DNA from: Saccharicrinis fermentans DSM 9555 = JCM 21142
GTDB taxonomy: Bacteria; Bacteroidota; Bacteroidia; Bacteroidales; Marinilabiliaceae
Assembly: GCF_000517085.1 (NCBI RefSeq)
Contig: NZ_KI912107.1
Location: forward strand, 2,663,980-2,727,979
DNA length: 64,000 nt
Direction of reading: 5' to 3'
Each line of letters starts with the position of its first letter. Position 1 is the stretch's first letter. The notes beneath the pieces were generated by a model. It did not search any database. It saw nothing but the letters and a program-made list of their open reading frames with translations, and was not told the origin of the DNA. A program made the translations under genes and the position numbers. Positions 9,320-17,740 of the stretch are shown here, piece by piece.

Positions 9320-9760
9320 TTAACAATGGGCTGCTCTTTGACCTATGAGATCGTCCACAAAAGCCCTTGATAAACGTTGTCGGGCGAATTCAGGTACTGC
9401 CATCGGCAATCTTGATTCTTTATCCACAAAGACTACTTCAGATGTTCCTTTGCTAACAATTTTACCATCACTATTTTTTATTTCAAACTCCATACAAAAC
9501 CGAACCCTCGGCAATTCGCATATCTTGGTTGTTATGGTCAACACTTCATCATACCTGGCCGGCGTTTTATATTCAATATGAAAGGAGATAACAGGTAACA
9601 TATACCCTTTCTTCTCTAATAAATCGTCATGCAACTCATACTTACGCATTAACTCAGTACGTGCTTGATGACAATACGTAACATGATTGGCGTGATACAC
9701 ATATCCCATCCTATCTACTTCGTTATAGCGAGGCCTAATTTGAAAATGATCTACTATCAT
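9320..9760 (-). CDS. Acyl-CoA thioesterase, 4HBT/YbgC type
   Basis: 146-residue single hot-dog-fold protein. RYNEVDRMGYVYHANHVTYCHQAR near the N-terminus matches the 4-hydroxybenzoyl-CoA thioesterase/YbgC pattern, with the aspartate of EVDRMGY as the probable catalytic residue. It hydrolyses short acyl-CoA or acyl-ACP thioesters; the substrate is not determined. It is followed upstream by a 143-bp inverted-repeat element that separates it from the MinD-type ATPase gene. Confidence 0.88.
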   Translation of the reverse strand: MIVDHFQIRPRYNEVDRMGYVYHANHVTYCHQARTELMRKYELHDDLLEKKGYMLPVISFHIEYKTPARYDEVLTITTKICELPRVRFCMEFEIKNSDGKIVSKGTSEVVFVDKESRLPMAVPEFARQRLSRAFVDDLIGQRAAHC

Positions 9761-9811
9761 AATATCTTGAAATCTTCATTTACTATTCTACTACACTTTC
9801 TATTTAGTGGC

Positions 9812-9954
9812 TGCAAAAAAACTACTGTTTTTTCTGTCTTTGACAAGAAAGCTTCAGAGACAAGGCTTTCTATATTTTTGAAACCAAGAAGTTTACTGAT
9901 TGTAAATGACTGTTTCAAAAATGAGAATAACGCAGTATTTGAAATTTTCTTGCA
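9812..9954. repeat. 143-bp MITE-like element, copy 1
   Basis: Near-identical to 32809-32951. The ends form an 11-bp inverted repeat (9812-9822 with 9944-9954). Two internal hairpins are nested: 9835-9843 with 9854-9862, and the perfect 11-bp stem ATTTTTGAAAC (9874-9884) with GTTTCAAAAAT (9912-9922). Short ORFs here come only from the repeat. Confidence 0.75.
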
Positions 9955-9958
9955 AAGA

Positions 9959-10867
9959 CTATTTACCACTTTCTATTTCTGATGGCTTCAGCCAAAAGTC
10001 GTCTTGTTTAACCGCATTCCATATGTGATGGATACATTGCGCCATCACCGAATGATCATTAAACTCTGTAATGGTTTCTCCTTTCACCATAGCTTTCACC
10101 ACCTCCTTGTTAAAAGGAATTTTTGCCAACAGCGGTATATGTTTAGATGCAAAAAAAGCAACAATCTCGTCACTCATTTCCGTATTGATATCTTCCTTAT
10201 TAATCACTCCTCCAATAGGAATATCAAACGACTGCGCCAATTCCACCAATCTCTTGGCATCATACAAACCTGATTTCGAAGGTTCAGTAACCAACACAAC
10301 CAAGTCTGTTCCTGACAAAGCTGAAATGGCCGAACAACCAATGCCCGGAGGTCCGTCATTGATAATAAAATCCGCTGTATTTTCAGTTGCGATCTCCTTC
10401 GCTTTTTTGCGTACCACCGAAACCAGTTTACCAGAATTTTCCTCTCCAGGTCCCATTTTAGCATGCACCATGGATCCAAACCGCGTAGAAGAAACAAACC
10501 AATGGTTATTTTTACTTTGAACCGATGTAATAGCTTGGGCCGGACAGATACGCTCACAAAGCCGACATCCTTCACACTGAAAAGGATTCACTTCGGGATA
10601 GCCCTCCTTATTAAGATGAATAGCATCAAAACGACACTTCTCCATACAAAGTTGGCATTGCTCGCACTCGTCCTGATGAATACTAGCCTGCCATGCTCCT
10701 TCATACACATGCTCTTCTTGTATCTTAGGATCCAAAATCAAATGTAAATCAGCGGCATCCACATCATTATCGCACAGCACAGCATTACCGGCTAGTGAGG
10801 CCAAGGCCGCTGTAACGGTTGTCTTTCCCGTTCCGCCTTTACCGCTCAGTATGGTTATCTCTTTCAT
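9959..10867 (-). CDS. MinD-superfamily ATPase with inserted ferredoxin domain (1)
   Basis: 302 residues from the methionine of MKEITILSGKGGTGKTT; an upstream in-frame start (10909) would precede the Walker motif by too much. The P-loop GKGGTGKT, the switch region DNDVDAADL and the DGPPG motif are of the MinD/Mrp/NifH class. Between them lie two four-cysteine clusters (CEQCQLCMEKC and CEGCRLCERIC) that would bind two [4Fe-4S] centres. Such proteins occur in pairs in anaerobes and are thought to take part in iron-sulfur or molybdenum cofactor handling; the exact role is unproven. It forms an operon with the paralogue at 10953, 85 bp upstream. Confidence 0.85.
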   Translation of the reverse strand: MKEITILSGKGGTGKTTVTAALASLAGNAVLCDNDVDAADLHLILDPKIQEEHVYEGAWQASIHQDECEQCQLCMEKCRFDAIHLNKEGYPEVNPFQCEGCRLCERICPAQAITSVQSKNNHWFVSSTRFGSMVHAKMGPGEENSGKLVSVVRKKAKEIATENTADFIINDGPPGIGCSAISALSGTDLVVLVTEPSKSGLYDAKRLVELAQSFDIPIGGVINKEDINTEMSDEIVAFFASKHIPLLAKIPFNKEVVKAMVKGETITEFNDHSVMAQCIHHIWNAVKQDDFWLKPSEIESGK

Positions 10868-10952
10868 AAGATTAAATTTATCTTTCAATGTCCAAATGAA
10901 GTTCTTCAATAAAACGAATTCTCCGATGATTTAACAATCGCGATTCATTACT

Positions 10953-11840
10953 TTACAGACTGACTTTATCCACCAATAATCTATGTCGCAATTTTTCCAC
11001 AATAGCATTGAAGGCATCCGTTATTTCCATTGGCATGTCTTCCACCAAATTCCCTTGGGCATAACAGGAAGCAAACGCACTCACAAATGGAATTTCCCCT
11101 ACCAAATCAATCGCATTCTCCTCCACAAAACGATAAACATCATCATTTCCCATCCCTGCCTTATTGATGATTACACCAAAGTCTTTGCCCAATTCCTTCA
11201 TCAAATCCACAGTCAATTTCAAATCATGTAAACCAAAAGGAGTAGGCTCTGTCACCAGCAACACATAATCACTATCGTTGGTTGTTTCTACCACTGAACA
11301 ACTGGTACCTGGAGGCGCGTCATAAAGAATCATCTCAACATTTAAAGGTACTTTTTTCTTGAGCTCTTTGATGAGCAAGGTTTGCATGGCCGAGCCAATT
11401 TTTAGTCTCCCCTCCATCAATCCTTCCCCCACTGATGTTTGATAGCAAGATACTTTGCCGATAACTTGATCGTATTCGGTGATGGCACCATAATTACATG
11501 CTTCAAGACAAGCTCCACAGGAATGACATAAAGAAGAATTTACCTCGGCAAAACCCGCCGATGGCAACACCACGATGGCATTAAACTCGCAGTAGTCGGC
11601 ACATTGACGACAAAAAGTACAGTCAGCCACATTTATTTTAGGGATACGTTGACGCACTTCTTCCTCAGACACTTTCTTTGCTTCCGGAAAGAAAATTGAA
11701 TCATTGGGCTCTTCTACATCACAATCCACCAAACGAATCTGCCCCTCCAATTCCCGGCACAACATTTTATATAAACTCACAGCCACGGTCGTCTTTCCTG
11801 TTCCGCCCTTGCCGCTCGCTATCGCAATTTTATACGCCAT
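10953..11840 (-). CDS. MinD-superfamily ATPase with inserted ferredoxin domain (2)
   Basis: 295-residue paralogue of the preceding protein. It has the P-loop ASGKGGTGKTT at residues 8-18, the ferredoxin insert with CTFCRQCADYC and CHSCGACLEAC, and YDAPPGTSCSV as the later ATPase motif. The pair probably forms a heterodimer, as inferred for such tandem genes. The ATG overlaps the stop of the DUF89 gene (TAATG), so translation is coupled. Confidence 0.87.
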   Translation of the reverse strand: MAYKIAIASGKGGTGKTTVAVSLYKMLCRELEGQIRLVDCDVEEPNDSIFFPEAKKVSEEEVRQRIPKINVADCTFCRQCADYCEFNAIVVLPSAGFAEVNSSLCHSCGACLEACNYGAITEYDQVIGKVSCYQTSVGEGLMEGRLKIGSAMQTLLIKELKKKVPLNVEMILYDAPPGTSCSVVETTNDSDYVLLVTEPTPFGLHDLKLTVDLMKELGKDFGVIINKAGMGNDDVYRFVEENAIDLVGEIPFVSAFASCYAQGNLVEDMPMEITDAFNAIVEKLRHRLLVDKVSL

Positions 11841-12682
11841 TATCTATATTTTTTAATCACCAAATCACCTTTTGCTACATGTAACATCTGAGCAATAGGT
11901 TTACATTTCGCCATCAGCAAAAAATACAAATGGCTATGTTTTGCATGCATTAATCCTTCAAAATTACCCTGTCCTTTAGAAATAATCAGATCGGCAGAAT
12001 CATATGCTTTCTTAAATTCTGAAGAACAACATTCATACAAAGTGGATGGAGCATCATAACCGTTTGATATAACCCGACAAACCTGATCTATCCCCGTCTG
12101 CGCCACATCTTCCATGGTCACATCATTTATTACCGACTCCCCTCTAACCACATAAGTAACATGCGGATGGTGCATGATTTCTATGAGTAATTTATCAAAA
12201 ACTATTTCACCGGCATTATCACCCAAATAAAGTATCTTTTTTGCCTTCGTGATATCATGCTCCAATTGCAACACCGCCTGTTTCGATAAATTTTTTTTTG
12301 TCAATTCCTTAACACCTCTATTTATATCCTCAGGTACAGTATCAGCTCCATAATCAATAACATTTCCAGCCAGTGCCAGCTGTACCGCGGTAAAAAAAGG
12401 ATTTTCACTATTCAACACATAATCCTTCCAATATTTGTAATTCGACAACAAGACCTCATTGGCCCTTTGTTTCTCCTCACTATACAAATTATCCACCTGC
12501 ATCATGCCCTTCACCAGCCGCTGCATATAAGTAGCTACATAAGGATTAGGCAAATGTCCTTGAGCCGACAATACATTTCGGGCCTCCTCCTGTATCTTCT
12601 TGGCTATCTCCCGTGAAGGCTTAAACTTTGCTATCAGTTTATTCACCGATTTAAGATGACACTGAGAACATAACGCATCCAT
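11840..12682 (-). CDS. DUF89 / ARMT1-like metal-dependent phosphatase
   Basis: 280 residues. The N-terminal CSQCHLK cysteine pair, the LGDNAGEIVFDKLL metal-binding motif (about 155-168) and the KGQGNFEGL motif (about 236-244) identify DUF89, a family of metal-dependent damage-control phosphatases acting on phosphometabolites. Its substrate in this context is unknown. Its place between NifX-like and MinD/ferredoxin genes, with 2-bp spacing to the former and overlap with the latter, puts it in the same putative cofactor-related operon. Confidence 0.82.
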   Translation of the reverse strand: MDALCSQCHLKSVNKLIAKFKPSREIAKKIQEEARNVLSAQGHLPNPYVATYMQRLVKGMMQVDNLYSEEKQRANEVLLSNYKYWKDYVLNSENPFFTAVQLALAGNVIDYGADTVPEDINRGVKELTKKNLSKQAVLQLEHDITKAKKILYLGDNAGEIVFDKLLIEIMHHPHVTYVVRGESVINDVTMEDVAQTGIDQVCRVISNGYDAPSTLYECCSSEFKKAYDSADLIISKGQGNFEGLMHAKHSHLYFLLMAKCKPIAQMLHVAKGDLVIKKYR

Positions 12683-12684
12683 AT

Positions 12685-13026
12685 TTAATGATCACAATAA
12701 TTGGCTGTGAAACTTAACGATTTACTTAAAAAACCATTGACCAGTTCGTTGGCCTTAAGCTTGGGTGCTCCCACAAACACGTTCACATTATTGGCATTAA
12801 ATAATTGAATGGCTTTCTGTCCCATTCCTCCGGCTACTATATCAGTCACCGCTCTCTCTGCCAACCATTTGGGCAACAAACCTGGCTCATGTGGAGGGGG
12901 TACAATATTTTCTGTGGAAATAACTTTTCCATCACTTATATTCGCTATGTAAAAGAATTTACAGTGCCCAAAATGGGCATCCAATACATCCTCATTATCC
13001 ACTGGAATTGCAACTTTTTGATTCAT
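12685..13026 (-). CDS. NifX/NifB-associated cofactor-binding domain protein (1)
   Basis: 113 residues forming a single dinitrogenase iron-molybdenum cofactor-type domain (PF02579 fold): KVAIPVDNEDVLDAHFGHCKFFYIA at the start and a GGMGQKAIQLF loop in the middle. Family members bind iron-sulfur or iron-molybdenum clusters. Nothing else for nitrogen fixation is present, so nitrogenase work is not implied. The gene is 2 bp from the DUF89 gene. Confidence 0.85.
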   Translation of the reverse strand: MNQKVAIPVDNEDVLDAHFGHCKFFYIANISDGKVISTENIVPPPHEPGLLPKWLAERAVTDIVAGGMGQKAIQLFNANNVNVFVGAPKLKANELVNGFLSKSLSFTANYCDH

Positions 13027-13135
13027 ATTTAATAGTATTAATAATAATTTTACAATTAAAAATAAGGTAGTAGATTCTGCTTATATTCTGATCATAAACA
13101 AAAAACCACCACCTCATCCACATAACAAACCAATA

Positions 13136-13453
13136 CTAATTCTTCATTTTCTTCACAATATCACCGACCGACTGTCCCGTATTCTGAAGCACGACCATCT
13201 GCACATGGAACTTCTCTAATAATTCCTTTGCTTTGGGACCAAAATCGCCAGATACGGCCTTTTTAACACCCATCTCTATTAATTTTTCCGCCACCTTCGT
13301 CCCTGCGCCATGACTGTCGTCTTTGTTGACGTTTTCCAAAAATTCGGTACGACCACTCTCTTGGTCTAACACGCAGAAATAAGCAGCCCTTCCAAATCGC
13401 ATATCAAAGGACGATGCTAAACTTTCTCCTGATGATGTAATTACTGTCTTCAT
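13136..13453 (-). CDS. NifX/NifB-associated cofactor-binding domain protein (2)
   Basis: 105 residues from MKTVITSSGESLASSFDMRF. A longer reading to 13537 adds 28 residues with no family resemblance, so I chose the inner ATG. The domain matches the protein at 12685 (FGRAAYFCVLD and a GDFGPKAKELL loop). 110 bp separate the two genes. Confidence 0.82.
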   Translation of the reverse strand: MKTVITSSGESLASSFDMRFGRAAYFCVLDQESGRTEFLENVNKDDSHGAGTKVAEKLIEMGVKKAVSGDFGPKAKELLEKFHVQMVVLQNTGQSVGDIVKKMKN

Positions 13454-13753
13454 GTGTCTAAATTTATTTTCATTTATCGGATCATACTCGTCCAAACTAG
13501 TCATAACCCTGTGTGTACTATTATTTGGCCTGGCCATGCCAGTTTCATATGTCTAAAACTATACTTCTATGGATCTCATAAGCCCCCTCCCAACAACTCC
13601 AACCTTCTCAAGTGCAAAAACATGCTTATTGCTTAGTTTACCCTGATATTTCTATCATGTCCCCTATTACTACACTTTTCTTACTGAAAAAAACACAGTC
13701 ACATCTCATTATTCTCTATTAAAAAAATATGAACTCTGCTATACTTTTCGCAG
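13454..13753. other. Gap without a recognisable gene
   Basis: AT-rich 300-bp gap between the NifX-like gene and the DUF134 remnant. At 13707-13720 'tctcattattctct' resembles one half of the DUF134 operator palindrome; nothing else is supported. Confidence 0.4.
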
Positions 13754-14161
13754 CTATTCCGCCTGCAACAATTCTATTTCAGGTGCCTTGCACATAGGGC
13801 AATCTTTACTAATGACCGAAGGTGGCATAGTGAACTTTGCATGACACCTTGCACACATAAACCAGTTATCCAGCAATGTTGCATTTCCAAAAACCGATTT
13901 AATCTCTTTTGACTCTACCTAGGCCACCGCTATTTTCCTTCGGGCACTTTCGTATATTCTTGCAAAGGTGGGTCTGGAAACACCCATTAGCACAGCGGCC
14001 TCATGATGATTCATCAAGTCATAATCTGCCAATTTAATAGCCTCATATTCTTCATATAACAAATCAACAGCCCCTGTGGATTTACCAGTTGTACCATAAG
14101 GTTTATAACCTTGAAATTTAGGCGGTGCTACTACCTTTCTTAATCTTTTTCTTCTTGGCAT
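13754..14161 (-). pseudogene. DUF134 (UPF0251) regulator split by in-frame TAG
   Basis: The first 80 codons (14161-13919) encode a DUF134 DNA-binding protein: PRRKRLRK, then a sigma-like helix-turn-helix at about 48-75 (HEAAVLMGVSRPTFARIYESARRKIA). A TAG at 13921-13919 stops it. Reading on in the same frame gives 54 further codons (13918-13754) with a clear zinc ribbon, CARCH...DCPMC, and a stop at 13754. DUF134 proteins commonly carry such a C-terminal extension, so this looks like one gene broken by a point mutation, or two functional pieces, or a sequencing error. The family sits next to NifX-like genes in many anaerobes, matching the context here. Confidence 0.75.
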
Positions 14162-14184
14162 ATTCTAAAAACTATCTCATTACT

Positions 14185-14222
14185 GAGAATATTCTCGCAA
14201 CAAATATATTGAGAATATTCTC
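14185..14222. promoter_or_regulatory. Twin GAGAATATTCTC palindromes upstream of DUF134
   Basis: Two copies of the perfect 12-bp palindrome GAGAATATTCTC lie at 14185-14196 and 14211-14222, with 26 bp between centres (about 2.5 helical turns). They are 24 and 50 bp upstream of the DUF134 start and are probably its own operator. Confidence 0.65.
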
Positions 14223-14383
14223 ATTTAAAAATATTTTAACATTTATTGTTGATTTATACTACTAATCGCCCTTGTACACTACTACTGGTTACTGAAACAA
14301 CTCGTCACCTAATAGCCTCTCCCCAACAAAAGCAACCATTCAAACACAATGAAGACTTCGGACTAACTTTCGTTTTGCTTTTC

Positions 14384-15760
14384 TCACGACGCAAGCTTTT
14401 CGGATATGGCAATGGCTTTTTTTAACTTTCTAAACTCATTCACCATAAAAAACAGACATACCGTTGCCCCTAAGGTATCGGAAGCTGGAGCAGACAACCA
14501 CACCCCTTTCAGTCCGTAATATTGTGGAAGAATCAACAGCAATGGTATTAAGAAAATCACCTGACGCAACAGAGATAATAAAGCAGAGATACCTGCTTTA
14601 CCAATGGACTGATAATAATTGCCCATCACAATTTGAAAACCAACCAAAGGTAGCGCCATTAAAAATATTCGCAGGCCTTTGACTCCAATCTCCAACAATT
14701 CTCCATCCTCACGGTTAAACATCTTAATAATAGGACCTGGCAAGGTCTGTGCAACGATGAAACCAAGCAATGAGATGACCGTGGCAGAAATAATGGATAT
14801 GAACAAAGTCTGCTTAACCCTTTTATAGTTTTTGGCACCCACATTAAAACCAATAATAGGTTGGTTGGCCATGGTGATGGCCATCACCGTCATCACCAAC
14901 AACATGGTAACACTAATAATAACCCCCATGGCTCCAACGGCCATATCACTACCATGCTTTATCAACTGAATATTATAAACCCCAAATACTGCACTAGAAG
15001 CCAGCTGCATGCTAAATGGAGCAAAACCAATACTAATAATATACCATACAATTTCACCACTTAACTTAAGTCGACTCATCCGGAGTTTGATGACAGAACG
15101 TTTGCTATTAAAATGAGCGATTACCCAAATGGTAAGTACCACCTGCGATATAACAGTTGCTAAAGCCGCCCCCGTCACACCCATATCCATCCTCATAATA
15201 AAAATATAATCCAGCACAATATTCATCCCTGCACTGATCAACATGGAAAACATGGCAATATTGGCACTTCCTTCTGAACGAATTAAATTATTTAAGGCAT
15301 ACCCTAGAATATTAAAAATGGTTCCGGCCAGTATAATTTGCAGATACTCTTTTGCATACATATAGGTCTGCTCATTCACCCCAAAAAAACGAAGCAAAGG
15401 GTCACTAATCAGAAAGCCCACTACAGTAATAATACCCGAGACAATGATCATAAGCAAAAAAGCATTACCTAAAACCAATTCAGCCCTTTTATAATCCTTC
15501 TTACCCAGGTTAATAGAAATTCGCACTCCGGCTCCCATACCCACCAGCATACCAAAGGCCATCATGATGATCATAACCGGAAAGATAGCACTGAGGCCCG
15601 CCAAAGCCAACGAATCAACACCTTGACCAATAAATATCCTATCGACGATATTATATAAGGAGTTAATAATGACCCCTGCAAATGCCGGTAAAAAATATTT
15701 CCAAAGCAACTTTGGAATAGACTCAAATTCTAAATCATTTATTCTTCCCTCTTTTCGCAT
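14384..15760 (-). CDS. MATE-family efflux transporter
   Basis: 458 residues with 12 predicted transmembrane helices in two homologous halves. The start FLPAFAGVIINSLYNIVDRIFIGQGVDSLALAGLS is typical of Na+- or H+-driven MATE exporters. The substrate is likely cationic drugs or metabolites but cannot be inferred. It is monocistronic on the minus strand. No terminator stands out at its 3' end. Confidence 0.9.
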   Translation of the reverse strand: MRKEGRINDLEFESIPKLLWKYFLPAFAGVIINSLYNIVDRIFIGQGVDSLALAGLSAIFPVMIIMMAFGMLVGMGAGVRISINLGKKDYKRAELVLGNAFLLMIIVSGIITVVGFLISDPLLRFFGVNEQTYMYAKEYLQIILAGTIFNILGYALNNLIRSEGSANIAMFSMLISAGMNIVLDYIFIMRMDMGVTGAALATVISQVVLTIWVIAHFNSKRSVIKLRMSRLKLSGEIVWYIISIGFAPFSMQLASSAVFGVYNIQLIKHGSDMAVGAMGVIISVTMLLVMTVMAITMANQPIIGFNVGAKNYKRVKQTLFISIISATVISLLGFIVAQTLPGPIIKMFNREDGELLEIGVKGLRIFLMALPLVGFQIVMGNYYQSIGKAGISALLSLLRQVIFLIPLLLILPQYYGLKGVWLSAPASDTLGATVCLFFMVNEFRKLKKAIAISEKLAS

Positions 15761-16077
15761 GTATGTATATTAATCGTGAAAAAGTAACTAAAAAAAAGTG
15801 TACAAAGGTAACAATCCCATTTTTGTAAGGAGGGAAAAGATGGTTAAACTATTTTAAATATGGTTTAGACTGCACAGTAAGCGCCATAAACTAACTCCAA
15901 GCGCTCCTTCGCATATCCTGTGAAAGGTAACCGGACATCGCTGATCGTTCTCTTCCATAAAAAAAAAGACAGTGAATAGGGGTAAAATATAGCATGCATT
16001 GTCTTATAGGCAGAAACAGGAAGTCACACTAAAAAAATATCGCCATGAAACGAGCTACGATTCATTCTACCCCACAC
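15761..16077. other. Gap with one T-tailed hairpin
   Basis: Divergent gap between the MATE gene and the next plus-strand gene. AAGACAGTG (15966-15974) pairs with CATTGTCTT (15997-16005) at 8 of 9 positions; on the minus strand it is followed by a run of Ts, like a terminator, but no minus-strand gene precedes it. No gene is seen. Confidence 0.35.
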
Positions 16078-17388
16078 ATGAAAAATTCTTTTATAAAAAT
16101 TCGTCCAGCGTTGCTGCTCTCCATTTTTATCCTGGTCATAGGCATCATCCCTACCTCCATTTGCGCAACATCCTATCTTGAAGGAGAAGACATCTTACCT
16201 GACACCTTAAACACCATGCAGTATAAAGGTAGGATTACAGACAGCGACACACACCAACCATTGGTATTTGCCACGATCCTTATTGAGGGCACCAACATTG
16301 CCACAGTATCTAACTCCGAAGGGTATTTCTCTCTCAAGGTTCCCAAAGAATTACCTGCGAGCACAAAAATTACGGTATCCTATCTGGGCTATCAAAACCA
16401 AAGTCTTCAACTTTCAGCCTTGAAACCCAATAAGAATAAAATAGAACTCGATCTCTTATCCATCTCCATCTCTGAGATTAATGTGGCACCCAAAGATGCC
16501 CATCAGATTATGCGGGAAGTCATACATAATAAAAAAGAAAACTACATGCAGGAGCCTATACGCATGACTACCTTCTATCGTGAAACCATAAAACGTCGTC
16601 GCTCCTACGTATCATTGGCCGAAGCGGTAATAGATGTACACAAGCAAGCCTATTCCAACTATCGACAGGATGGGCTAAGGCTATACAAGGCCCGTAAAGA
16701 TGCTGATTATTCAAAAATGGACACCATTACTTTCAAATTACAGGGTGGCCCCTATTCAACCTTATTGCTGGATATCATGAAGGAACCCTACAGCATCATC
16801 ACCACCGAAGACCTGGATTATTACGACTTCAAACTGGATAACATCACCCAGGTAGACAATCAGATTATATATATCATCGACTTTAAACAAAAGGAATATA
16901 TAAATGAGCCTCTTTTTTATGGAAAATTATACGTGGATGCAGCATCAATGGCCATCACCAGCGCTAATTACAGCGTAAATATAGAAGATAAAAGTAAGGC
17001 ATCGGCCATGTTTATAAAACGCAAACCTTCCGGAGCTACCGTATACCCCACCGAAGCAAGCTATCTGGTAAAATACCGCAAGCAAGACGGAAAGTATATG
17101 TATGGCTATTCCAGAGGACAAATCACCTTTAAGATCAACTGGAAGAAAAAACTATTCAACACCTATTATACCTCAACCATAGAAATGGCCATGACCGATT
17201 GGGAAAAATCAGCCGAAAGACCGTTTAAAGTCAACGAACGGATCAAGCACAACATCGTTTTACAAGATCATGTAGATGGATTCTCTGACCCTCTGTTTTG
17301 GGGCGATTATAATGTGATTGAACCCGAAGCATCCATCGAATCTGTCATCAAAAAAATTCAAAAAAGATTGAACAAACGAAAAGAATAA
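16078..17388 (+). CDS. Secreted carboxypeptidase-regulatory-like domain protein
   Basis: About 436 residues from MKNSFIKIRPALLLSIF; the upstream ATG at 16045 adds 11 residues that do not suit a signal peptide. A signal peptide ends near SICA. Next comes a CarboxypepD_reg-like beta-sandwich (about 45-130: YKGRITDSDTHQPLVFATILIEGT), then a roughly 300-residue C-terminal domain of the DUF5686-like or unknown type seen in Bacteroidota surface proteins. It lacks a TonB-receptor barrel. It is monocistronic with a strong terminator. The function is unknown, probably at the cell envelope. Confidence 0.7.
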   Translation: MKNSFIKIRPALLLSIFILVIGIIPTSICATSYLEGEDILPDTLNTMQYKGRITDSDTHQPLVFATILIEGTNIATVSNSEGYFSLKVPKELPASTKITVSYLGYQNQSLQLSALKPNKNKIELDLLSISISEINVAPKDAHQIMREVIHNKKENYMQEPIRMTTFYRETIKRRRSYVSLAEAVIDVHKQAYSNYRQDGLRLYKARKDADYSKMDTITFKLQGGPYSTLLLDIMKEPYSIITTEDLDYYDFKLDNITQVDNQIIYIIDFKQKEYINEPLFYGKLYVDAASMAITSANYSVNIEDKSKASAMFIKRKPSGATVYPTEASYLVKYRKQDGKYMYGYSRGQITFKINWKKKLFNTYYTSTIEMAMTDWEKSAERPFKVNERIKHNIVLQDHVDGFSDPLFWGDYNVIEPEASIESVIKKIQKRLNKRKE

Positions 17389-17487
17389 GAAACCTTAACC
17401 ACTCTGCCCTTGTCATGGAATAAAAAACAAAGGCTGTCCCACCTTGCCACCAACGCAGCGCAACAACTAATCTCCAATTACTTACAG

Positions 17488-17523
17488 CCGACTCCCATCA
17501 TTTTTGCCATGGGAGTCGGTTTT
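17488..17523 (+). terminator. Rho-independent terminator
   Basis: A perfect 11-bp stem CCGACTCCCAT (17488-17498) / ATGGGAGTCGG (17509-17519) is followed by TTTTA, 100 bp after the surface-protein stop. Confidence 0.8.
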
Positions 17524-17652
17524 ACAAAACAAGAAATCGTTTAGATAAACATTTCCTTTCTAGCACAATACAGCTGTAGCAGCAGTATAATACAACTTCA
17601 GTACCATCCATAAAACATTTTGATGACAAATGCAAAAATTACTGTCAGGTGT

Positions 17653-17683
17653 TTTGCATAACAACAGGTATTAATTACCTTCG
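17653..17683 (+). promoter_or_regulatory. Promoter of the RNA methyltransferase gene
   Basis: TTTG (17653-17656), 19 bp, TACCTTCG (17676-17683) is a close match to the Bacteroidota -33/-7 promoter with one mismatch in the -7 box. Confidence 0.55.
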
Positions 17684-17740
17684 CACCGAAAATGGCAATG
17701 AACGATATTGCCTTGGAATAAATATAAAAGACATACTACA

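Noticed and set aside
9757-9969. 70-codon ORF upstream of the MinD-type gene
   Set aside because: It is encoded by the 143-bp inverted-repeat element; the same peptide arises from the second copy at 32703-32915.
9959-13453. Nitrogen-fixation genes
   Set aside because: NifX-like domains and NifH-like ATPases with ferredoxin inserts occur widely in non-diazotrophs; NifHDK, NifB and NifEN are absent here.
13754-13921. Amber codon used for an extra amino acid (pyrrolysine-like)
   Set aside because: Nothing in the window supports recoding, and other genes end normally at TAG; a point mutation is simpler.
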